Notes: generated by a model not told the origin, from the sequence alone. DNA of 64,000 bases from Rhizobium sp. GN54 (GCF_021026345.1 NZ_JAJNCZ010000005.1:62001-126000), one strand, 5' to 3'; positions 8,878-18,881 are shown, numbered from the stretch's first letter. Numbers and translations: made by a program.

Positions 8878-9777
8878 TCAGAAGCGTGGCGGCTCGAGAC
8901 CGGCGCGGCGATAGGCGGCGATCACGGTGTTGGCCATGAGCATGGCAATCGTCATTGGCCCGACGCCGCCGGGAACCGGCGTGATCGCGCCCGCCACCTC
9001 GGCGCATTCGTCGAAGGCGACGTCGCCGACGAGGTGCGACTTGCCCTCCCCCTTCTCCGGGGCGGGCACGCGGTTGATGCCGACATCGATCACTGTCGCG
9101 CCGGGCTTGACCCAGTCCGCCCGGACCATCTGCGGCCGGCCGACCGCGGCAACGAGGATATCGGCGTTGCGGCAGACCGCTGCGAGATCCCTGGTGCGGG
9201 AGTGGGCCGAGGTCACCGTGGCGTTGGCATTGAGGAGCAGTGCGGCCATCGGCTTGCCGAACAGGTTGGACCGTCCGATGACGACGGCGTTCAACCCGGA
9301 AAGATCGTCGCCGCGGATGCCGCGCACCAGCACCATGGCGCCGGCGGGCGTGCAGGAGATCAGGCCGCCCTCGAGGTCGCCGGTGGCGACCTTCCCGGCA
9401 TTGACGACGTGCAGGCCGTCCACGTCCTTCTCGGGCAGGATCGATTGGATGATCGGCTCGGACTGCAGGTGCTTCGGCAGCGGCAGCTGCACGAGGATGC
9501 CGTGGATCGTGTCGTCGGCATTCAGCTTGCGGACGAGCGCGGCGAGTGCTTCCTGCGTCGTCTCCTCGGGCAGCGTATGCTGGATCGAGGTGAAGCCGCA
9601 TTCCTTCGCCATGCGGCTCTTGGACGAGACATAGGCGTGGCTCGCAGGATCGTCGCCGACGATGACGACCGCCAGACCCGTCTTAACGCCTGCGTCCTGC
9701 TCCAGTTTCCCGGCCGCAGCCTTGACGGCCTCGATCACGGTGGCGGCAACCTGCTTCCCGTCGATAATGGTGGTCAC
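8878..9777 (-). CDS. folD: Methylenetetrahydrofolate dehydrogenase/cyclohydrolase
   Basis: This 299-residue bifunctional one-carbon enzyme interconverts 5,10-methylene- and 10-formyl-tetrahydrofolate with NADP. It shows the family blocks [13 protein letters not shown] (catalytic Lys), [15 protein letters not shown], the nucleotide loop [13 protein letters not shown] and the C-terminal [14 protein letters not shown]. The GTG at 9777 (VTTIIDGK) follows GAGGAGAAG, and the 70-residue extension to 9987 has no support. It is a housekeeping gene unrelated to its neighbours and is convergent with aglR. Confidence 0.95.
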   Translation of the reverse strand: MTTIIDGKQVAATVIEAVKAAAGKLEQDAGVKTGLAVVIVGDDPASHAYVSSKSRMAKECGFTSIQHTLPEETTQEALAALVRKLNADDTIHGILVQLPLPKHLQSEPIIQSILPEKDVDGLHVVNAGKVATGDLEGGLISCTPAGAMVLVRGIRGDDLSGLNAVVIGRSNLFGKPMAALLLNANATVTSAHSRTRDLAAVCRNADILVAAVGRPQMVRADWVKPGATVIDVGINRVPAPEKGEGKSHLVGDVAFDECAEVAGAITPVPGGVGPMTIAMLMANTVIAAYRRAGLEPPRF

Positions 9778-10185
9778 GTTCTTCTCCTCGCGCGTAACGC
9801 GGAATCTAGTGCGGGCCATAGGACCGCAATGGCCTCCCAGCGCCCTATGCTGTCCAAAATCGTACTTTGCAAGCCCCCGGTCGGGCGACGGAGTGGCGCA
9901 GGGCTTCCGCATGGGACGCCACCTTCCCTCGCCCGCGGCCGGAAAAGCAGGAGGACGACCCCCGGCAATGGTGCCGGAACCAGGCATGGTAAAGAAATCC
10001 TCAAGCCGACGGATCGGACTTTAGCGGACAACTTAAGCTAAGCTTGAGCGCGAAATGATACACGCTGGCGGAGTATCCAGGAGCTTCGCCGCGATGACCG
10101 TTCGCACCGCATGCAGCCATCTCATTTCCACGGGCCGGACGTCGCCTCGTCCGGCCGGGCGCGACGCGCGCTGCGGAGGCCGGGG
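9778..10185. other. Divergent intergenic region folD / glycosyltransferase
   Basis: This 408-base region must hold both promoters. I see no convincing gene, no CtrA-type box and no flagellar class II motif. Short purine/pyrimidine-biased tracts near 9900-9990 resemble fragments of the intergenic repeat at 263-452 but are too degraded to call. Confidence 0.4.
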
Positions 10186-10968
10186 ATGAACGTGCAATCG
10201 GGAACGACGCTCCAGGCGTCGCAGCGCGACATACTGGGCCTGCCGGTCTGCGACCTCGACTGGGCCGGGGCGTTCGACTTCGTCTCCGGGATCGCCGACA
10301 TGCCGATCGGCACGACGACGGTCGCCTTTCTCAATGCCAACAACGCCAACCTGATGATGCGCGATGCGGAATACCGCAAGGCGCTGCAGCGGCAGATCGT
10401 GCTGCCGGACGGGCATGGCGTGGATATCGCATCGCAGATCTTCCACGGCCAGCCGTTCCCGGCCAACCTCAACGGGACCGACTTCGTCCCGGGCCTGCTG
10501 ACCTATATGGAGAAGCCGAAGCGGGTGGCCCTGATCGGGGCGCGGAAGGACGTGCTCCTGATCGCGGCCGAGAAATTCCGCGAGCACGCGCCCTGGCACG
10601 AGTTCCATGCCATCGCGGACGGCTATTTCAAGGAAAGCGAGTCCCAGGCAGTGATGGACAAGATCCGCGACCTGGCGCCCGATATCCTGCTGGTCGCCAT
10701 GGGAACGCCGATCCAGGAGAAATGGATCGACCAGCACGTCACGCCCGGCCATGCGCGGCTCGTGATCAGCGTCGGCGCGCTCTTCGATTTCGTCGCCGGG
10801 CGGGTTCCGCGTGCGCCGTCGCGCATGCGCCGCATGCGTCTGGAATGGCTGTTCCGGTTCGTCCTCGAGCCGCGGCGGCTCTGGCATCGCTACATCGTCG
10901 GCAACCCGCTGTTTCTGCTGCATGTCGCGCGCTACAAGCTGGCAAGCGTCTTCGGCCGCCGCGGATGA
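10186..10968 (+). CDS. WecG/TagA/CpsF family glycosyltransferase (GT26)
   Basis: This 260-residue protein has the family signatures in order: NANNANLMMRD, LPDGHGVDIAS, IGARKDV, VAMGTPIQEKWI, VGALFDFVAGRVPRAP and the C-terminal LEWLFRFVLEPRRLWHRY. Family members transfer an N-acetylmannosamine-type sugar to a lipid-linked acceptor in polysaccharide synthesis; the acceptor here is unknown. The ATG at 10186 follows GGAGG by six bases; a start 25 codons earlier (10111) is possible but has no ribosome site. It lies between folD and the flagellar genes with no partner glycan genes visible. Confidence 0.85.
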   Translation: MNVQSGTTLQASQRDILGLPVCDLDWAGAFDFVSGIADMPIGTTTVAFLNANNANLMMRDAEYRKALQRQIVLPDGHGVDIASQIFHGQPFPANLNGTDFVPGLLTYMEKPKRVALIGARKDVLLIAAEKFREHAPWHEFHAIADGYFKESESQAVMDKIRDLAPDILLVAMGTPIQEKWIDQHVTPGHARLVISVGALFDFVAGRVPRAPSRMRRMRLEWLFRFVLEPRRLWHRYIVGNPLFLLHVARYKLASVFGRRG

Positions 10969-10985
10969 AGACGGCCGGCAAGAGA

Positions 10986-11020
10986 AAGGGCACCGCGAAG
11001 CCCTGAATCGCGGCGCCCTT
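10986..11020. terminator. Bidirectional terminator
   Basis: Arms AAGGGCACCGCG (10986-10997) and CGCGGCGCCCTT (11009-11020) differ at one position. They lie between the convergent glycosyltransferase and FliL-like genes. Confidence 0.65.
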
Positions 11021-11082
11021 CGTCGGCCCGTCGACGACGATGCCACCGGTTCGCCGGGGCAAGGCCGGTGCGGGCGATTGTC

Positions 11083-11610
11083 TCAGTTGGCGGTCAGGTT
11101 CGCGGGCGCATCCGGCGTTTCCCGGGTGCGAACGATGGCGGTCCCGCGCCGCGGCGGCTCCTTGCCCACTTCGAGCTTGGCGATGTAGTCGATCTGCTCG
11201 ATCAGGATGTCTTCGATGACCGCCTCGCCGAAGCGCTTGTTGAGCCCGTCCTTGACCCTGCCCCGGAAGGCCTCGACGTCGAAGCTGTCGAGCTTCTCGA
11301 CATCGATCAGCCGCTGCCCGACGAGCAGGGTATAGAGTTCGTCGGTGATCACCTCGCTGAGCGGAACCGGCTGCCTGGCCGCAAGTTCCCTGTTGGCCGT
11401 ATAGGACAGCCGGGTGAGGAAGTAGCCCTTGACGGCGCCGTCCGAGATCACCGGGATCGTCGCCTGGCTGCCCCTGACGAGATCGAGGGCGGCCGCACGC
11501 GCGGCCGCCTCCTCGTCGACCCTCGGAGCTGCCGCCATCTGCATAGAGAAGTAGACGGAACCGAGGGTGAGAACGCAGATCCAGGCACCGACCAGGATGA
11601 GCTTGATCAC
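11083..11610 (-). CDS. FliL-like membrane-anchored flagellar protein
   Basis: This 175-residue protein has a single N-terminal membrane helix (about 3-23) and a periplasmic body. The middle (VKGYFLTRLSYTANREL) and the end (FRGRVKDGLNKRFGEAVIEDILIEQIDYIAK) follow the pattern of FliL, which binds the stator region of the motor. A second, canonical fliL lies at 34090-34593, so this is either a paralogue or a distinct family with a FliL-like fold. Its start overlaps the stop of the FlgN-like gene by four bases, so it is the last gene of flgJ-flgN-fliL-like. Confidence 0.55.
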   Translation of the reverse strand: MIKLILVGAWICVLTLGSVYFSMQMAAAPRVDEEAAARAAALDLVRGSQATIPVISDGAVKGYFLTRLSYTANRELAARQPVPLSEVITDELYTLLVGQRLIDVEKLDSFDVEAFRGRVKDGLNKRFGEAVIEDILIEQIDYIAKLEVGKEPPRRGTAIVRTRETPDAPANLTAN

Positions 11611-11975
11611 GGCTGGTACCCCAGACGGAACTGCTCTTGCGAATAAGTGCCGTCAGCCTCCTGCTCGCGCATGGCGTCCTTCAGGAGCTCCACCACCGAG
11701 CGAACGGCTTCGAGGTGCGCGGAGATGCGCTGGGCATTGACGGCCAGCTTCTCGCGCAGCTTCTTCAGCTGCGGGGCGAAGGCTCTCGGCATCTCCTCGG
11801 CCGGCACGTCGCGCGACAGCATGGAAAGCTCGTAGAGGCAACGGCTCTTGTGCGCGTTCGACGTCTGCAGATCGAAGTTCGGATCGGCGCCGATGCCGGC
11901 ATTCTCGGCGTCGACGATGGTTTCAAGCCGGTTCAGTACGGTACGGATGCGGAGATCGTTCGTTGTCATGTCCAT
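11607..11975 (-). CDS. FlgN-like flagellar export chaperone
   Basis: This 122-residue, mostly helical protein begins MDMTTNDLRIRTVLNRLETIV and ends with a long amphipathic helix (NAQRISAHLEAVRSVVELLKDAM) and a TYS tail, typical of FlgN chaperones that escort the hook-filament junction proteins FlgK and FlgL. The start follows GGAGG. It sits between flgJ and the FliL-like gene in what looks like one transcript. No enzymatic motif is present. The call is based on pattern and context and is moderate. Confidence 0.6.
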   Translation of the reverse strand: MDMTTNDLRIRTVLNRLETIVDAENAGIGADPNFDLQTSNAHKSRCLYELSMLSRDVPAEEMPRAFAPQLKKLREKLAVNAQRISAHLEAVRSVVELLKDAMREQEADGTYSQEQFRLGYQP

Positions 11976-11990
11976 TTATAGTTCCTCCGA

Positions 11991-12569
11991 TCAGGCTGTC
12001 TTGTTGTCGTTGTCTTTGTTGCCGTTGTCACCGGCGCCACTCACCTCGCCGAACGTGTCGCGCTGGAGTTGCTGGACCATGGCCGTCGCCACGCGCTGGT
12101 CGTTGGGATCGATCCTGGCGATGTCGCCGGCCACGTTCTTCTTCTCGTGATCCTTCATGAGGCTGGCCGCAATACCGATACCGCCGCCCTGGGCGATCAC
12201 GTCGCCGATCTGCTCGGCCATCATCCCGCGCCAGATCTCGCCGGTCGTGCCCTTGCCGTAGACTTCCTCGCTGTCCGAAGGCAGCATCGACTTGACGAAG
12301 TTCTGCAGCACCATGGCCTCGAACTTGCGGTAGGTGGCGGGAACCTTGTCGGATGCGGCGGCGCCTGCCGCAGAAGCCGTGGTGGTCAGGGCCGAATCGC
12401 GGTTGAGGATGCCGACGGCGGCGCCGAACCCGTTTCCGGCATCGGCGAGACTGGTCGCCTCGAAGCTCGCGCGCTGCGACTTGAGCCTGGTCTGCGCCTC
12501 GTGGACCGCCGACGGATCGGCGGCGCGGACGACATCGAGCACGAGATCGCTGGGGGGAGAAATTGCCAC
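11991..12569 (-). CDS. flgJ: Rod-binding protein FlgJ, single-domain form
   Basis: The rod-binding domain is at about 85-145 (YRKFEAMVLQNFVKSML, then GEIWRGMMAEQIGDVIAQGGGIGIA) in a 192-residue protein. Unlike enterobacterial FlgJ it has no muramidase half; the separate transglycosylase at 22651-23226 probably supplies that activity. The GTG at 12569 (VAISPPSDLV) follows GAGAGG. It is the first gene of a three-gene set with the FlgN-like and FliL-like genes, preceded by a 312-base gap with an AT-rich island. Confidence 0.8.
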   Translation of the reverse strand: MAISPPSDLVLDVVRAADPSAVHEAQTRLKSQRASFEATSLADAGNGFGAAVGILNRDSALTTTASAAGAAASDKVPATYRKFEAMVLQNFVKSMLPSDSEEVYGKGTTGEIWRGMMAEQIGDVIAQGGGIGIAASLMKDHEKKNVAGDIARIDPNDQRVATAMVQQLQRDTFGEVSGAGDNGNKDNDNKTA

Positions 12570-12881
12570 GGTCAGTTGCCTCTCGGGTATCACGCGGCTG
12601 CGGCCGCCCTCATGACGGAACGCCAGCCTGTTCATCGCGAAGACCCCGCACCGCCGGCTCTGCGGAGCGGTCTGCTCCATCGGGCGCTCGGCTTTCCGGC
12701 AGGGGTTCATCCCTCGTCTTGGTTCGGATTATGGGCGCTCAACCTTACGGGAGGCTGATCACTCGGACGTGATCCCCAAAACAGGACAAGCGCTGTTCTT
12801 CCGGGAAAGGATGACAGCGGAAATCCATAAAAATAAGCAATATCAAATATATAAAGTATCAGTCCGATTGCGGTCGCCTCT
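12570..12881. other. Intergenic region with AT-rich island ahead of flgJ
   Basis: No gene is supported in this 312-base gap. Bases 12825-12862 are almost entirely A and T, in sharp contrast to the surrounding sequence, and may mark the flgJ promoter. I do not find the CTCRCRCAAG class II motif or a CtrA box here. Confidence 0.4.
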
Positions 12882-13280
12882 TCAGCCGCCGCGATCCTTT
12901 CCATAGGCGACATGCTGGTCGATGAGATCATAGACCGCGTTGTCCGCGTCCTCGCGGTCTTCCAGGTCCCGTGCGTCGTGCATCTGCTCGGCCAGCCGAT
13001 CGGCCTTGGTGCGTTCGCGCACGATTCGCATCTCGTGCATCTGCTGAACGCCGGCCAGCATGATGTCCTTCTGCCTGAGCTTGCCGATCTGGGCGGCATA
13101 GATGTCGGAGAAACCGCGGTGGACCGGGTTGAGGGAGACGATGGCGGCGGCGACCGCATCCATCGTCTCGGCCACTTCCTGCCGTTGCTGCGTCGCCAGC
13201 GCGAGATCCATTTCGGCCATCTGCTCCAGATGCCGCTGGACGGCCACGAGACGCTTCAGCTTGTCGGAACGCTTGACCAT
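12882..13280 (-). CDS. FliJ-like coiled-coil flagellar protein
   Basis: This 132-residue, highly charged protein is predicted to be almost all helix (MVKRSDKLKRLVAVQRHLEQMAEMDLA), with no membrane segment. Its length and heptad-like pattern fit FliJ, the central stalk of the export ATPase, and no other fliJ candidate exists in the window. It follows fliR by nine bases and would be the last gene of the flhA-fliR transcript. Sequence identity to known FliJ is too low to be sure by eye. Confidence 0.55.
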   Translation of the reverse strand: MVKRSDKLKRLVAVQRHLEQMAEMDLALATQQRQEVAETMDAVAAAIVSLNPVHRGFSDIYAAQIGKLRQKDIMLAGVQQMHEMRIVRERTKADRLAEQMHDARDLEDREDADNAVYDLIDQHVAYGKDRGG

Positions 13281-13289
13281 CGAAAACCC

Positions 13290-14039
13290 TCAACGCCCCT
13301 CGAACACCGGAACGAAGCCGTTGGCAAAGATCTCCAGCAGGGACGAGACCCCGAAGTAGAGCAGAAACAAACCGCCCGTGATGATGAAGGGCAGCGAGAT
13401 GAAATAGATCGGCATCTGCGGCGCCAGCTTGTTGATCAGGCCGACGGCAACGTTGAACAGGAGCCCGTAGATGATGAAGGGGCTGGCGAGCCGCAACATG
13501 ATGCTGAAGGTCTGCACCAGCGTGTCGGTGAGCGTGATCAGCGCGCTTTGCGGATTGAACCCGCCCATGGGAATGGCGGTATACGAATCCACCAGCGCGC
13601 GAACGACGACATGATGGAAATCCAGCATGAACAGTGCCATGAGGCCGGCGAAGCTGATCAGGTTCGTCAGCTGGTTTTCCGCCGTGTCCTCGAGCACGTC
13701 CTGCGAGGGGGGCGCGTTGAAGCCGATCATCATCGTCAGCGCCGTACCGGCGAACTGCAGGCCGAGCACATAGTAGCGAGTGATCAGCCCGATCACCGCC
13801 CCGGTCAGCGTCTCGAACAGGATGAGCTGGATATAGGTGAGCGCTGTGCCTTGCGTCTTCGGATAGATCGTATCCCACAGGATCGGCAGGACGGCGATCG
13901 AGATCGCGACGGCGACGAACAGCCTGATCTGCATGGGAAGCCGCGCCGAGGCGAAGCCCGGCAGGAGCATGAAGCAGCCGCCGACACGGCAGAAGGCCGC
14001 GAACAGCGCCAGCACCATGCCCTGCGGATCGGTGATCAT
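13290..14039 (-). CDS. fliR: Flagellar type III export protein FliR
   Basis: This 249-residue polytopic membrane protein of the export gate begins [23 protein letters not shown] and shows about six hydrophobic segments, with the [23 protein letters not shown] region typical of FliR. Its ATG overlaps the flhA stop (ATGA), so it is translated with FlhA. It should assemble with FliP, FliQ and FlhB into the export pore. Confidence 0.9.
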   Translation of the reverse strand: MITDPQGMVLALFAAFCRVGGCFMLLPGFASARLPMQIRLFVAVAISIAVLPILWDTIYPKTQGTALTYIQLILFETLTGAVIGLITRYYVLGLQFAGTALTMMIGFNAPPSQDVLEDTAENQLTNLISFAGLMALFMLDFHHVVVRALVDSYTAIPMGGFNPQSALITLTDTLVQTFSIMLRLASPFIIYGLLFNVAVGLINKLAPQMPIYFISLPFIITGGLFLLYFGVSSLLEIFANGFVPVFEGR

Positions 14040-16123
14040 GAGATCGAGCCGAGAATCTTGATCTCGATGCCCTTCGCAAGCTCGACATGCGACAGGACCG
14101 GCAGGGTGGCAAAGAGGCGCTCGATGATCATGCGCACATAAGTACGGGATTCGGGCGAGGTGACCAGCACGAAAGGCGTCCCGCGGTCGAGGAATTCACG
14201 GATAACTTTGGTCGCCTGCTCGCTGAACTCTTCCAGTTGCCGCGGATCGATGTCGAATTCCACGACCTCGCCCTTGGCGTCGCGCTTCAGCGCCTGGTGG
14301 AAGACCATGTCCCAGCGGTTGCCAAGGCGCAGCACCGGCAGAACGCCGTTTTCGGCTAGGTCGCCGCAGATCTGCTGGGCCATGCGGATGCGCACGTGCT
14401 CGACGATCTGCTCGGTCTTGCGGACGTGCGGTGCGAGTTCGGCGACCGCTTCGAGGATGAGGTGCAGATTGCGAATGGAGACGCGCTCGGCGAGCAAAAG
14501 CTTCAGCACCGCCTGCAGGCCGGAATAGGACATGTGCGACGAGCAGATCTCGTCGGCGAGTTTGCGGTATTCCGGATCCAGCCGCTCGATCAGGATCTTC
14601 ACGTCCTTGTAGGAGAGAAGCTGCGGCAGGTTGTTGCGGATGACTTCGGAGAGATGGGTCAGCACCACCGAGACGTTGTCGATCGGGTGGAAGCCCTCGC
14701 GGCGGACGTCCTCGGCAAAGGTCTCCAGGATCGAAACGGCCGGCATGCCGAAGGCGGGCTCGCGGATCTCGTCGCCCGGCACGCTCGGCTTGCGGCCGCC
14801 GCCGGTGACCACCAGGACCTCGCCGACGCGAACGACGTTCGAGGCGACGGTCGTGCCGTGGATGCGGATATGGTAGGCCTTGTCGGCAATCGAGATGTCG
14901 TCGGAGACCTTGATCTCCGGCACCACGAAGCCGTACTGCGTGGCGAATTTCTTGCGCATCTTGCCGACGCGGAAGGCCAGTTCCTGGTGGGCGCCGAGAA
15001 GGCGGGTCGACACCTGCTTGCCGAGCAAAAGTTCGATCTCGGCGGTCTTGAGCGCCGACTTGACCGAATCCTTGTCGGCTTCCTTCGTCTGCTGGGCGTT
15101 CTTCGCCTCCTGTTCGCGGCGCTGCTTCAGCTCCTGTTCCTGCTGGCGCGGGATCACCCAGCCGCCGAAGGCCATGATGCCGCCGAGCACCATGAAGGGC
15201 AGGAAGGGCAGGCCCGGCATGATGGCGAGAAGCACCATCAGGCCGGATGCGACCATCAGCGCCCGCGGATAGCCGCTCAGCTGGTTGACGACGGCCTGGT
15301 CGGTCGAGCCCGGCGAACTGCCGCGCGAGACGAGCAGGCCGGCTGCCAGCGACACGATCAAAGCGGGGATCTGCGAGACGACGCCGTCGCCGACGGAGAG
15401 CTTGACGAAGACGTCGGCCGCCTCGCCGATTTCCATGCCGTGGCGGAAGTAGCCGATGATGATGCCGCCGAAGATGTTGATCGCGGTGATGAGGAGACCG
15501 GCGATCGCGTCGCCGCGGACGAATTTCGAGGCACCGTCCATCGAGCCGAAGAACGAGCTTTCGTCCTCCAGTTCGCGCCGGCGGCGCTGGGCCTCCTTCT
15601 CGTCGATCAGGCCGGCGGAGAGGTCGGCGTCGATCGACATCTGCTTGCCGGGGATGGCGTCGAGGGTGAAGCGGGCGCCCACTTCGGCGATACGCGTCGC
15701 ACCCTTGGTGATGACGATGAAGTTCACCGTGATCAGGATCAGGAAGACGATCAGGCCGATGACGAAGTCGCCGGACATGACGAGGCTCGAGAACCCGGCG
15801 ATCACGCTGCCGGCCGCATCGTGCCCCTGATGGCCGTGCGAAAGGATGACGCGGGTCGTGGCGATGTTCAGCGCCAGGCGGATCATCGTGGCGATCAGCA
15901 GGATAGTCGGGAAGGACGAGAAATCGAGCGGCTTCTGGATCCAGAGCGACACCATCAGGATGAGCACGGAGAAGGCGATCGAAAACGCCAGTCCCATGTC
16001 GATCAGGAATGGTGGAATGGGCAGGAACAGGATCGAGAGGATGGCGACGATGCCCATCGCAAAGGCGATGTCCCGGCCGCTCGGAGAAACCTTGGGGATG
16101 GAGAGTGAAGGTACCTGTGCCAT
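14036..16123 (-). CDS. flhA: Flagellar type III export protein FlhA
   Basis: This 695-residue export-gate protein has eight membrane helices in the first 330 residues, then a large cytoplasmic domain that docks chaperone-substrate complexes. The FHIPEP signature is present as [17 protein letters not shown] followed by SIDADLSAG. The length is normal for the family. It has its own upstream element (16186-16207) matching the motif shared with other flagellar operons and is translationally coupled to fliR. Confidence 0.96.
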   Translation of the reverse strand: MAQVPSLSIPKVSPSGRDIAFAMGIVAILSILFLPIPPFLIDMGLAFSIAFSVLILMVSLWIQKPLDFSSFPTILLIATMIRLALNIATTRVILSHGHQGHDAAGSVIAGFSSLVMSGDFVIGLIVFLILITVNFIVITKGATRIAEVGARFTLDAIPGKQMSIDADLSAGLIDEKEAQRRRRELEDESSFFGSMDGASKFVRGDAIAGLLITAINIFGGIIIGYFRHGMEIGEAADVFVKLSVGDGVVSQIPALIVSLAAGLLVSRGSSPGSTDQAVVNQLSGYPRALMVASGLMVLLAIMPGLPFLPFMVLGGIMAFGGWVIPRQQEQELKQRREQEAKNAQQTKEADKDSVKSALKTAEIELLLGKQVSTRLLGAHQELAFRVGKMRKKFATQYGFVVPEIKVSDDISIADKAYHIRIHGTTVASNVVRVGEVLVVTGGGRKPSVPGDEIREPAFGMPAVSILETFAEDVRREGFHPIDNVSVVLTHLSEVIRNNLPQLLSYKDVKILIERLDPEYRKLADEICSSHMSYSGLQAVLKLLLAERVSIRNLHLILEAVAELAPHVRKTEQIVEHVRIRMAQQICGDLAENGVLPVLRLGNRWDMVFHQALKRDAKGEVVEFDIDPRQLEEFSEQATKVIREFLDRGTPFVLVTSPESRTYVRMIIERLFATLPVLSHVELAKGIEIKILGSIS

Positions 16124-16185
16124 TTTCGTCCCGTCTCGTCATGAGAGGCGCGGCCCTTTGAGGACCGCAATGCTGCCGGAACGTG

Positions 16186-16207
16186 TAGCGGGCGAAACTT
16201 GCGCGAG
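16186..16207 (-). promoter_or_regulatory. Flagellar class II motif ahead of flhA
   Basis: On the minus strand CTCGCGCAAGTTTCG is followed after four bases by CTA. The same arrangement precedes flgE, fliH, flgB, fliF and motA. It ends 63 bases before the flhA start. It is a candidate Rem-binding site or promoter. Confidence 0.55.
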
Positions 16208-16312
16208 GGTGGCAGTCCAGACGAATGAGCGGGCCAGGACCTGAAACACGGCGCGTTTCAGGTCTTTGAACAGGGCATGCCGCCGCCGCGCACCTTGCGC
16301 GGCCCATCTGCT

Positions 16313-16579
16313 TTAGAAGCCGGATTCGATCCGGGAGAAGATGACGTCGCTGAAAATGGAAATCTGCGCCCCGATGAAGGGCGCGGAGATCGCGACCGTG
16401 ACGAGCACGGCAAGGATCTTCGGAACGAAAGTCAGGGTGACTTCCTGGACCTGGGTCAGCGCCTGGATGAAGGCGATGACGACGCCGACGATCATCGCCG
16501 CCAAGACCGCCGGACCGGCCGCAACGATGACGGTCCAGATGGCGGCCTGGGCAATGTCGAGGGCGTCTGCCTCATTCAT
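16313..16579 (-). CDS. fliQ: Flagellar type III export protein FliQ
   Basis: This 88-residue protein has two membrane helices, the usual size of FliQ. It starts [18 protein letters not shown], with helix 1 (VIVAAGPAVLAAMIVGVVIAF) and then the FIQALTQVQEVTLTFVPKI connection typical of the family. It overlaps the end of flgD by eight bases and is the last gene of flgE-K-L-flaF-flbT-flgD-fliQ. It builds the export pore with FliP and FliR. Confidence 0.93.
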   Translation of the reverse strand: MNEADALDIAQAAIWTVIVAAGPAVLAAMIVGVVIAFIQALTQVQEVTLTFVPKILAVLVTVAISAPFIGAQISIFSDVIFSRIESGF

Positions 16580-16994
16580 CAGAGGTTTGCTTCACCTTTA
16601 CGCCGGGTCCGATGACGAGTTTGTCGCCCGAATCAAGCGTTGCAACGATGCCGTCGGTATACAGGGTAACTTCCTTGACCACACCCGAAATCTTGCCGTC
16701 TTCGCTCGTCACCGTGCGGCCGATCACGGAATTGGCTTCCTGTAGCGAGGTGCGCTGCAGCAGGCTTTCCAGATTGGTGTTGGTCTTGATCGTCTGCTCG
16801 ACCTGCGAGAAGGTCGCGAGCTGCGCCATCTGCGCCGACGCATCCATCGGCTCGGTCGGGTCCTGGTTCTTCAATTGCTCGACGAAGAGCTTCAGGAAGC
16901 TCTCGTAGTTCAGCGTCGCGGTCTTGGAATCGTTCGACGACTGGGTCGCGGACGTATTGGGCGTGTAGCCGGCTGCGGCGACGGGCGTTACCAT
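16572..16994 (-). CDS. flgD: Hook-capping protein FlgD, short form
   Basis: The N-terminal FlgD domain is clear: [22 protein letters not shown] and [18 protein letters not shown]. At 140 residues the protein lacks most of the Tudor/fibronectin-like C-terminal half of enterobacterial FlgD (about 230 residues); short FlgD is usual in rhizobia. It scaffolds hook polymerisation and is shed. The gene overlaps flbT by seven bases and fliQ by eight. Confidence 0.9.
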   Translation of the reverse strand: MVTPVAAAGYTPNTSATQSSNDSKTATLNYESFLKLFVEQLKNQDPTEPMDASAQMAQLATFSQVEQTIKTNTNLESLLQRTSLQEANSVIGRTVTSEDGKISGVVKEVTLYTDGIVATLDSGDKLVIGPGVKVKQTSDE

Positions 16995-17434
16995 ATGGCG
17001 ATCTCCTTGCGGATATGTTCGACCGTGGCCGGCGTGATCTCGTGACTGTTGAGGATCTTGTCCTCGATCGGGTAGAGCGCGCGGATCGCCTTCAACGCCT
17101 CGAAGGCGCGCCCCTGCGTCACCAGCCCGTCGATGCGCTTGAGCTCGGCGAGCACTTCCTCGTTGCGGAAGCAGGAGAGCAGCATGATGACGGACTTGCG
17201 GAAGATCGCCGTCGACTGCTCGGCGCCATCCGGGTTGATCAGGATCATCTGGGCGATGAAGTAAAGCTGACGCAACGGCGTCGTCGCCTGTTCGGGCTGG
17301 AGAACGTGGTTCTCGAGCAGGAACGTGACGTCGTTCAGGAATTCGAGCGCGACCTTCCGGTCGACCCGCAGTACCGCGCCGTTCACGAAGATGCGCTCAC
17401 CCGATTTCAGTGAGATCCGCAAGGTGCTTTTCAT
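16988..17434 (-). CDS. flbT: FlbT, post-transcriptional regulator of flagellin
   Basis: This 148-residue protein starts [28 protein letters not shown] and contains [25 protein letters not shown], the core pattern of the alphaproteobacterial FlbT family. In Caulobacter FlbT binds the 5' leader of flagellin mRNA and lowers its stability until hook assembly is complete; in other species it acts positively. The direction here is unknown. The gene overlaps flaF (ATGA) and flgD. A possible RNA target is the hairpin shared by the four flagellin leaders. Confidence 0.92.
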   Translation of the reverse strand: MKSTLRISLKSGERIFVNGAVLRVDRKVALEFLNDVTFLLENHVLQPEQATTPLRQLYFIAQMILINPDGAEQSTAIFRKSVIMLLSCFRNEEVLAELKRIDGLVTQGRAFEALKAIRALYPIEDKILNSHEITPATVEHIRKEIAIW

Positions 17435-17778
17435 TTTATTCCATCCCTGATGATGGTTGTTATGTCGATGATGCCCTGGAAATTGGTCGATTCGCGTTTT
17501 CGGATGCGGTCGACTTCCCCCAATATCCAGAGGGCGATTGAAATGAGATTGGCGCGCAGCTCCTTGTCGAGCTGGTTTTCGGGGCTGCCGAGATCCTCGA
17601 CGAAACGGATCCAGACGCGCCGCGTGAAATAGACGGCTTCGATGGTGTCCCTACCGTAGGAGGCGGCCGCCTGCGCCTTGCGCAGAAGCTCGATGGAACG
17701 GTCGAGAACCTGCCGCTCGCGGCTTCTGGCGGTCTCGACGCCATCCTCCATGATCTCGACATATGAGAACTGGTACAT
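17431..17778 (-). CDS. flaF: FlaF, flagellin biosynthesis regulator
   Basis: This 115-residue protein begins [21 protein letters not shown] and includes [33 protein letters not shown], matching FlaF, which works with FlbT in coordinating flagellin synthesis and secretion in alphaproteobacteria. No membrane segment or DNA-binding domain is visible. It lies directly between flgL and flbT, and its stop overlaps the flbT start. Confidence 0.92.
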   Translation of the reverse strand: MYQFSYVEIMEDGVETARSRERQVLDRSIELLRKAQAAASYGRDTIEAVYFTRRVWIRFVEDLGSPENQLDKELRANLISIALWILGEVDRIRKRESTNFQGIIDITTIIRDGIK

Positions 17779-17815
17779 TTAGACACCCTTCATGTTTGCC
17801 ATGCGTCTCTGATCA

Positions 17816-18877
17816 TCAGAGATAGTTGACCAGGCTCATGTTCTGGAGCTGGGCGGTCAACGTGTATGCAAGTTCGAGCTGCGTCTGGAGTGTGGTGATG
17901 CGGGTCGCGATCTCGTTTTCGTCGATCATCTCGAGACCGTTGATGCTGGTCGTCAGGATGCTGGACTGCGCGCCCAGCGAAATGTTCGCCTGCTCGACGC
18001 GCGCCTCGGAAACACCGAGCAGCGAGCGTTCGGAATCCACGCCGGTGATTGCCGAGCCAATGTATTCGAGCGACTTGTCGCTGACCAGCTTGCGCGTTTC
18101 CGTTCCGATATTGAGATTAAGAAGTTCGTAACCGATGACCGCTCCGAGCGCGAACTTGCGCATGCCGTCGGTGTTCGCGTTGGTCGAGCTCTGTACCACT
18201 TCGGAATTGCTGATGCGGCTCGTCATGTTCTGGTCGGAGGCGTTCGACCAGTCGGTCGCCCACGTGCCCGCGGCGCTCGTGTCCATGAACATGGTCTCGA
18301 GCTCGAGGATGAAGCCTTCCATTTCCGCCGGCGTGATGTCGGCGACCTGGGCGTCGTCCTGGGCGAAGGTGAAATAGGTCTGGAACGCCAGGTCGAAGGT
18401 CGCCTTGGCCGGAGAGGCCGGGTCGAGGTAGCTGTTCATCGGCATGACGTCGGTGTCGATGCCGGCAAAGAGATACTCGCCGCTGAAGGAGGTGTTCGAA
18501 GCGCTGGTGAAGAGCGCGATGGCGGCGCCGAAGCCTTCCTTCGTGCGGTCGAGCTGGTCCTTCGATTCCGTGCCGGTGAGCGCGACGAGGGTTTCCATGA
18601 CGGTGTTCGCCGCCTCGGAGACCTGGCCCAGCGCTTCCTGCGAAGCTGCCAGGCGCTGGGTCGTCAGCGAATTGGTGCTCTGTAACGACTGCAGCCGCTG
18701 CAGGTCGCGGTGCAGGTTGAGCGTGCGTGCCGTCTTCGCGCCGAGTTCCGCCCCCAGATCGGCGTGGCGGAGCGTGACGATCTCCTTCTGCCGGTCCATA
18801 AGCTCAGACTGCGCTTCGGAGATCGTCCGCAGCAGCGTGGTCTGCATGGTGATGTTGGACACGAAGGACGTTTTCAT
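17816..18877 (-). CDS. flgL: Hook-filament junction protein FlgL (HAP3)
   Basis: This 353-residue protein has flagellin-type helices at both ends: MKTSFVSNITMQTTLLRTISEAQSEL at the start and ARVEQANISLGAQSSILTT to LELAYTLTAQLQNMSLVNYL at the end. It joins FlgK to the filament and is exported by the type III pathway, probably with the FlgN-like chaperone. It starts four bases after flgK ends. Confidence 0.9.
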   Translation of the reverse strand: MKTSFVSNITMQTTLLRTISEAQSELMDRQKEIVTLRHADLGAELGAKTARTLNLHRDLQRLQSLQSTNSLTTQRLAASQEALGQVSEAANTVMETLVALTGTESKDQLDRTKEGFGAAIALFTSASNTSFSGEYLFAGIDTDVMPMNSYLDPASPAKATFDLAFQTYFTFAQDDAQVADITPAEMEGFILELETMFMDTSAAGTWATDWSNASDQNMTSRISNSEVVQSSTNANTDGMRKFALGAVIGYELLNLNIGTETRKLVSDKSLEYIGSAITGVDSERSLLGVSEARVEQANISLGAQSSILTTSINGLEMIDENEIATRITTLQTQLELAYTLTAQLQNMSLVNYL

Positions 18878-18881
18878 TGCC

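Noticed and set aside
14396-16108. 570-codon plus-strand frame opposite flhA
   Set aside because: It is a complement-frame shadow of flhA, with no ribosome site or domain.
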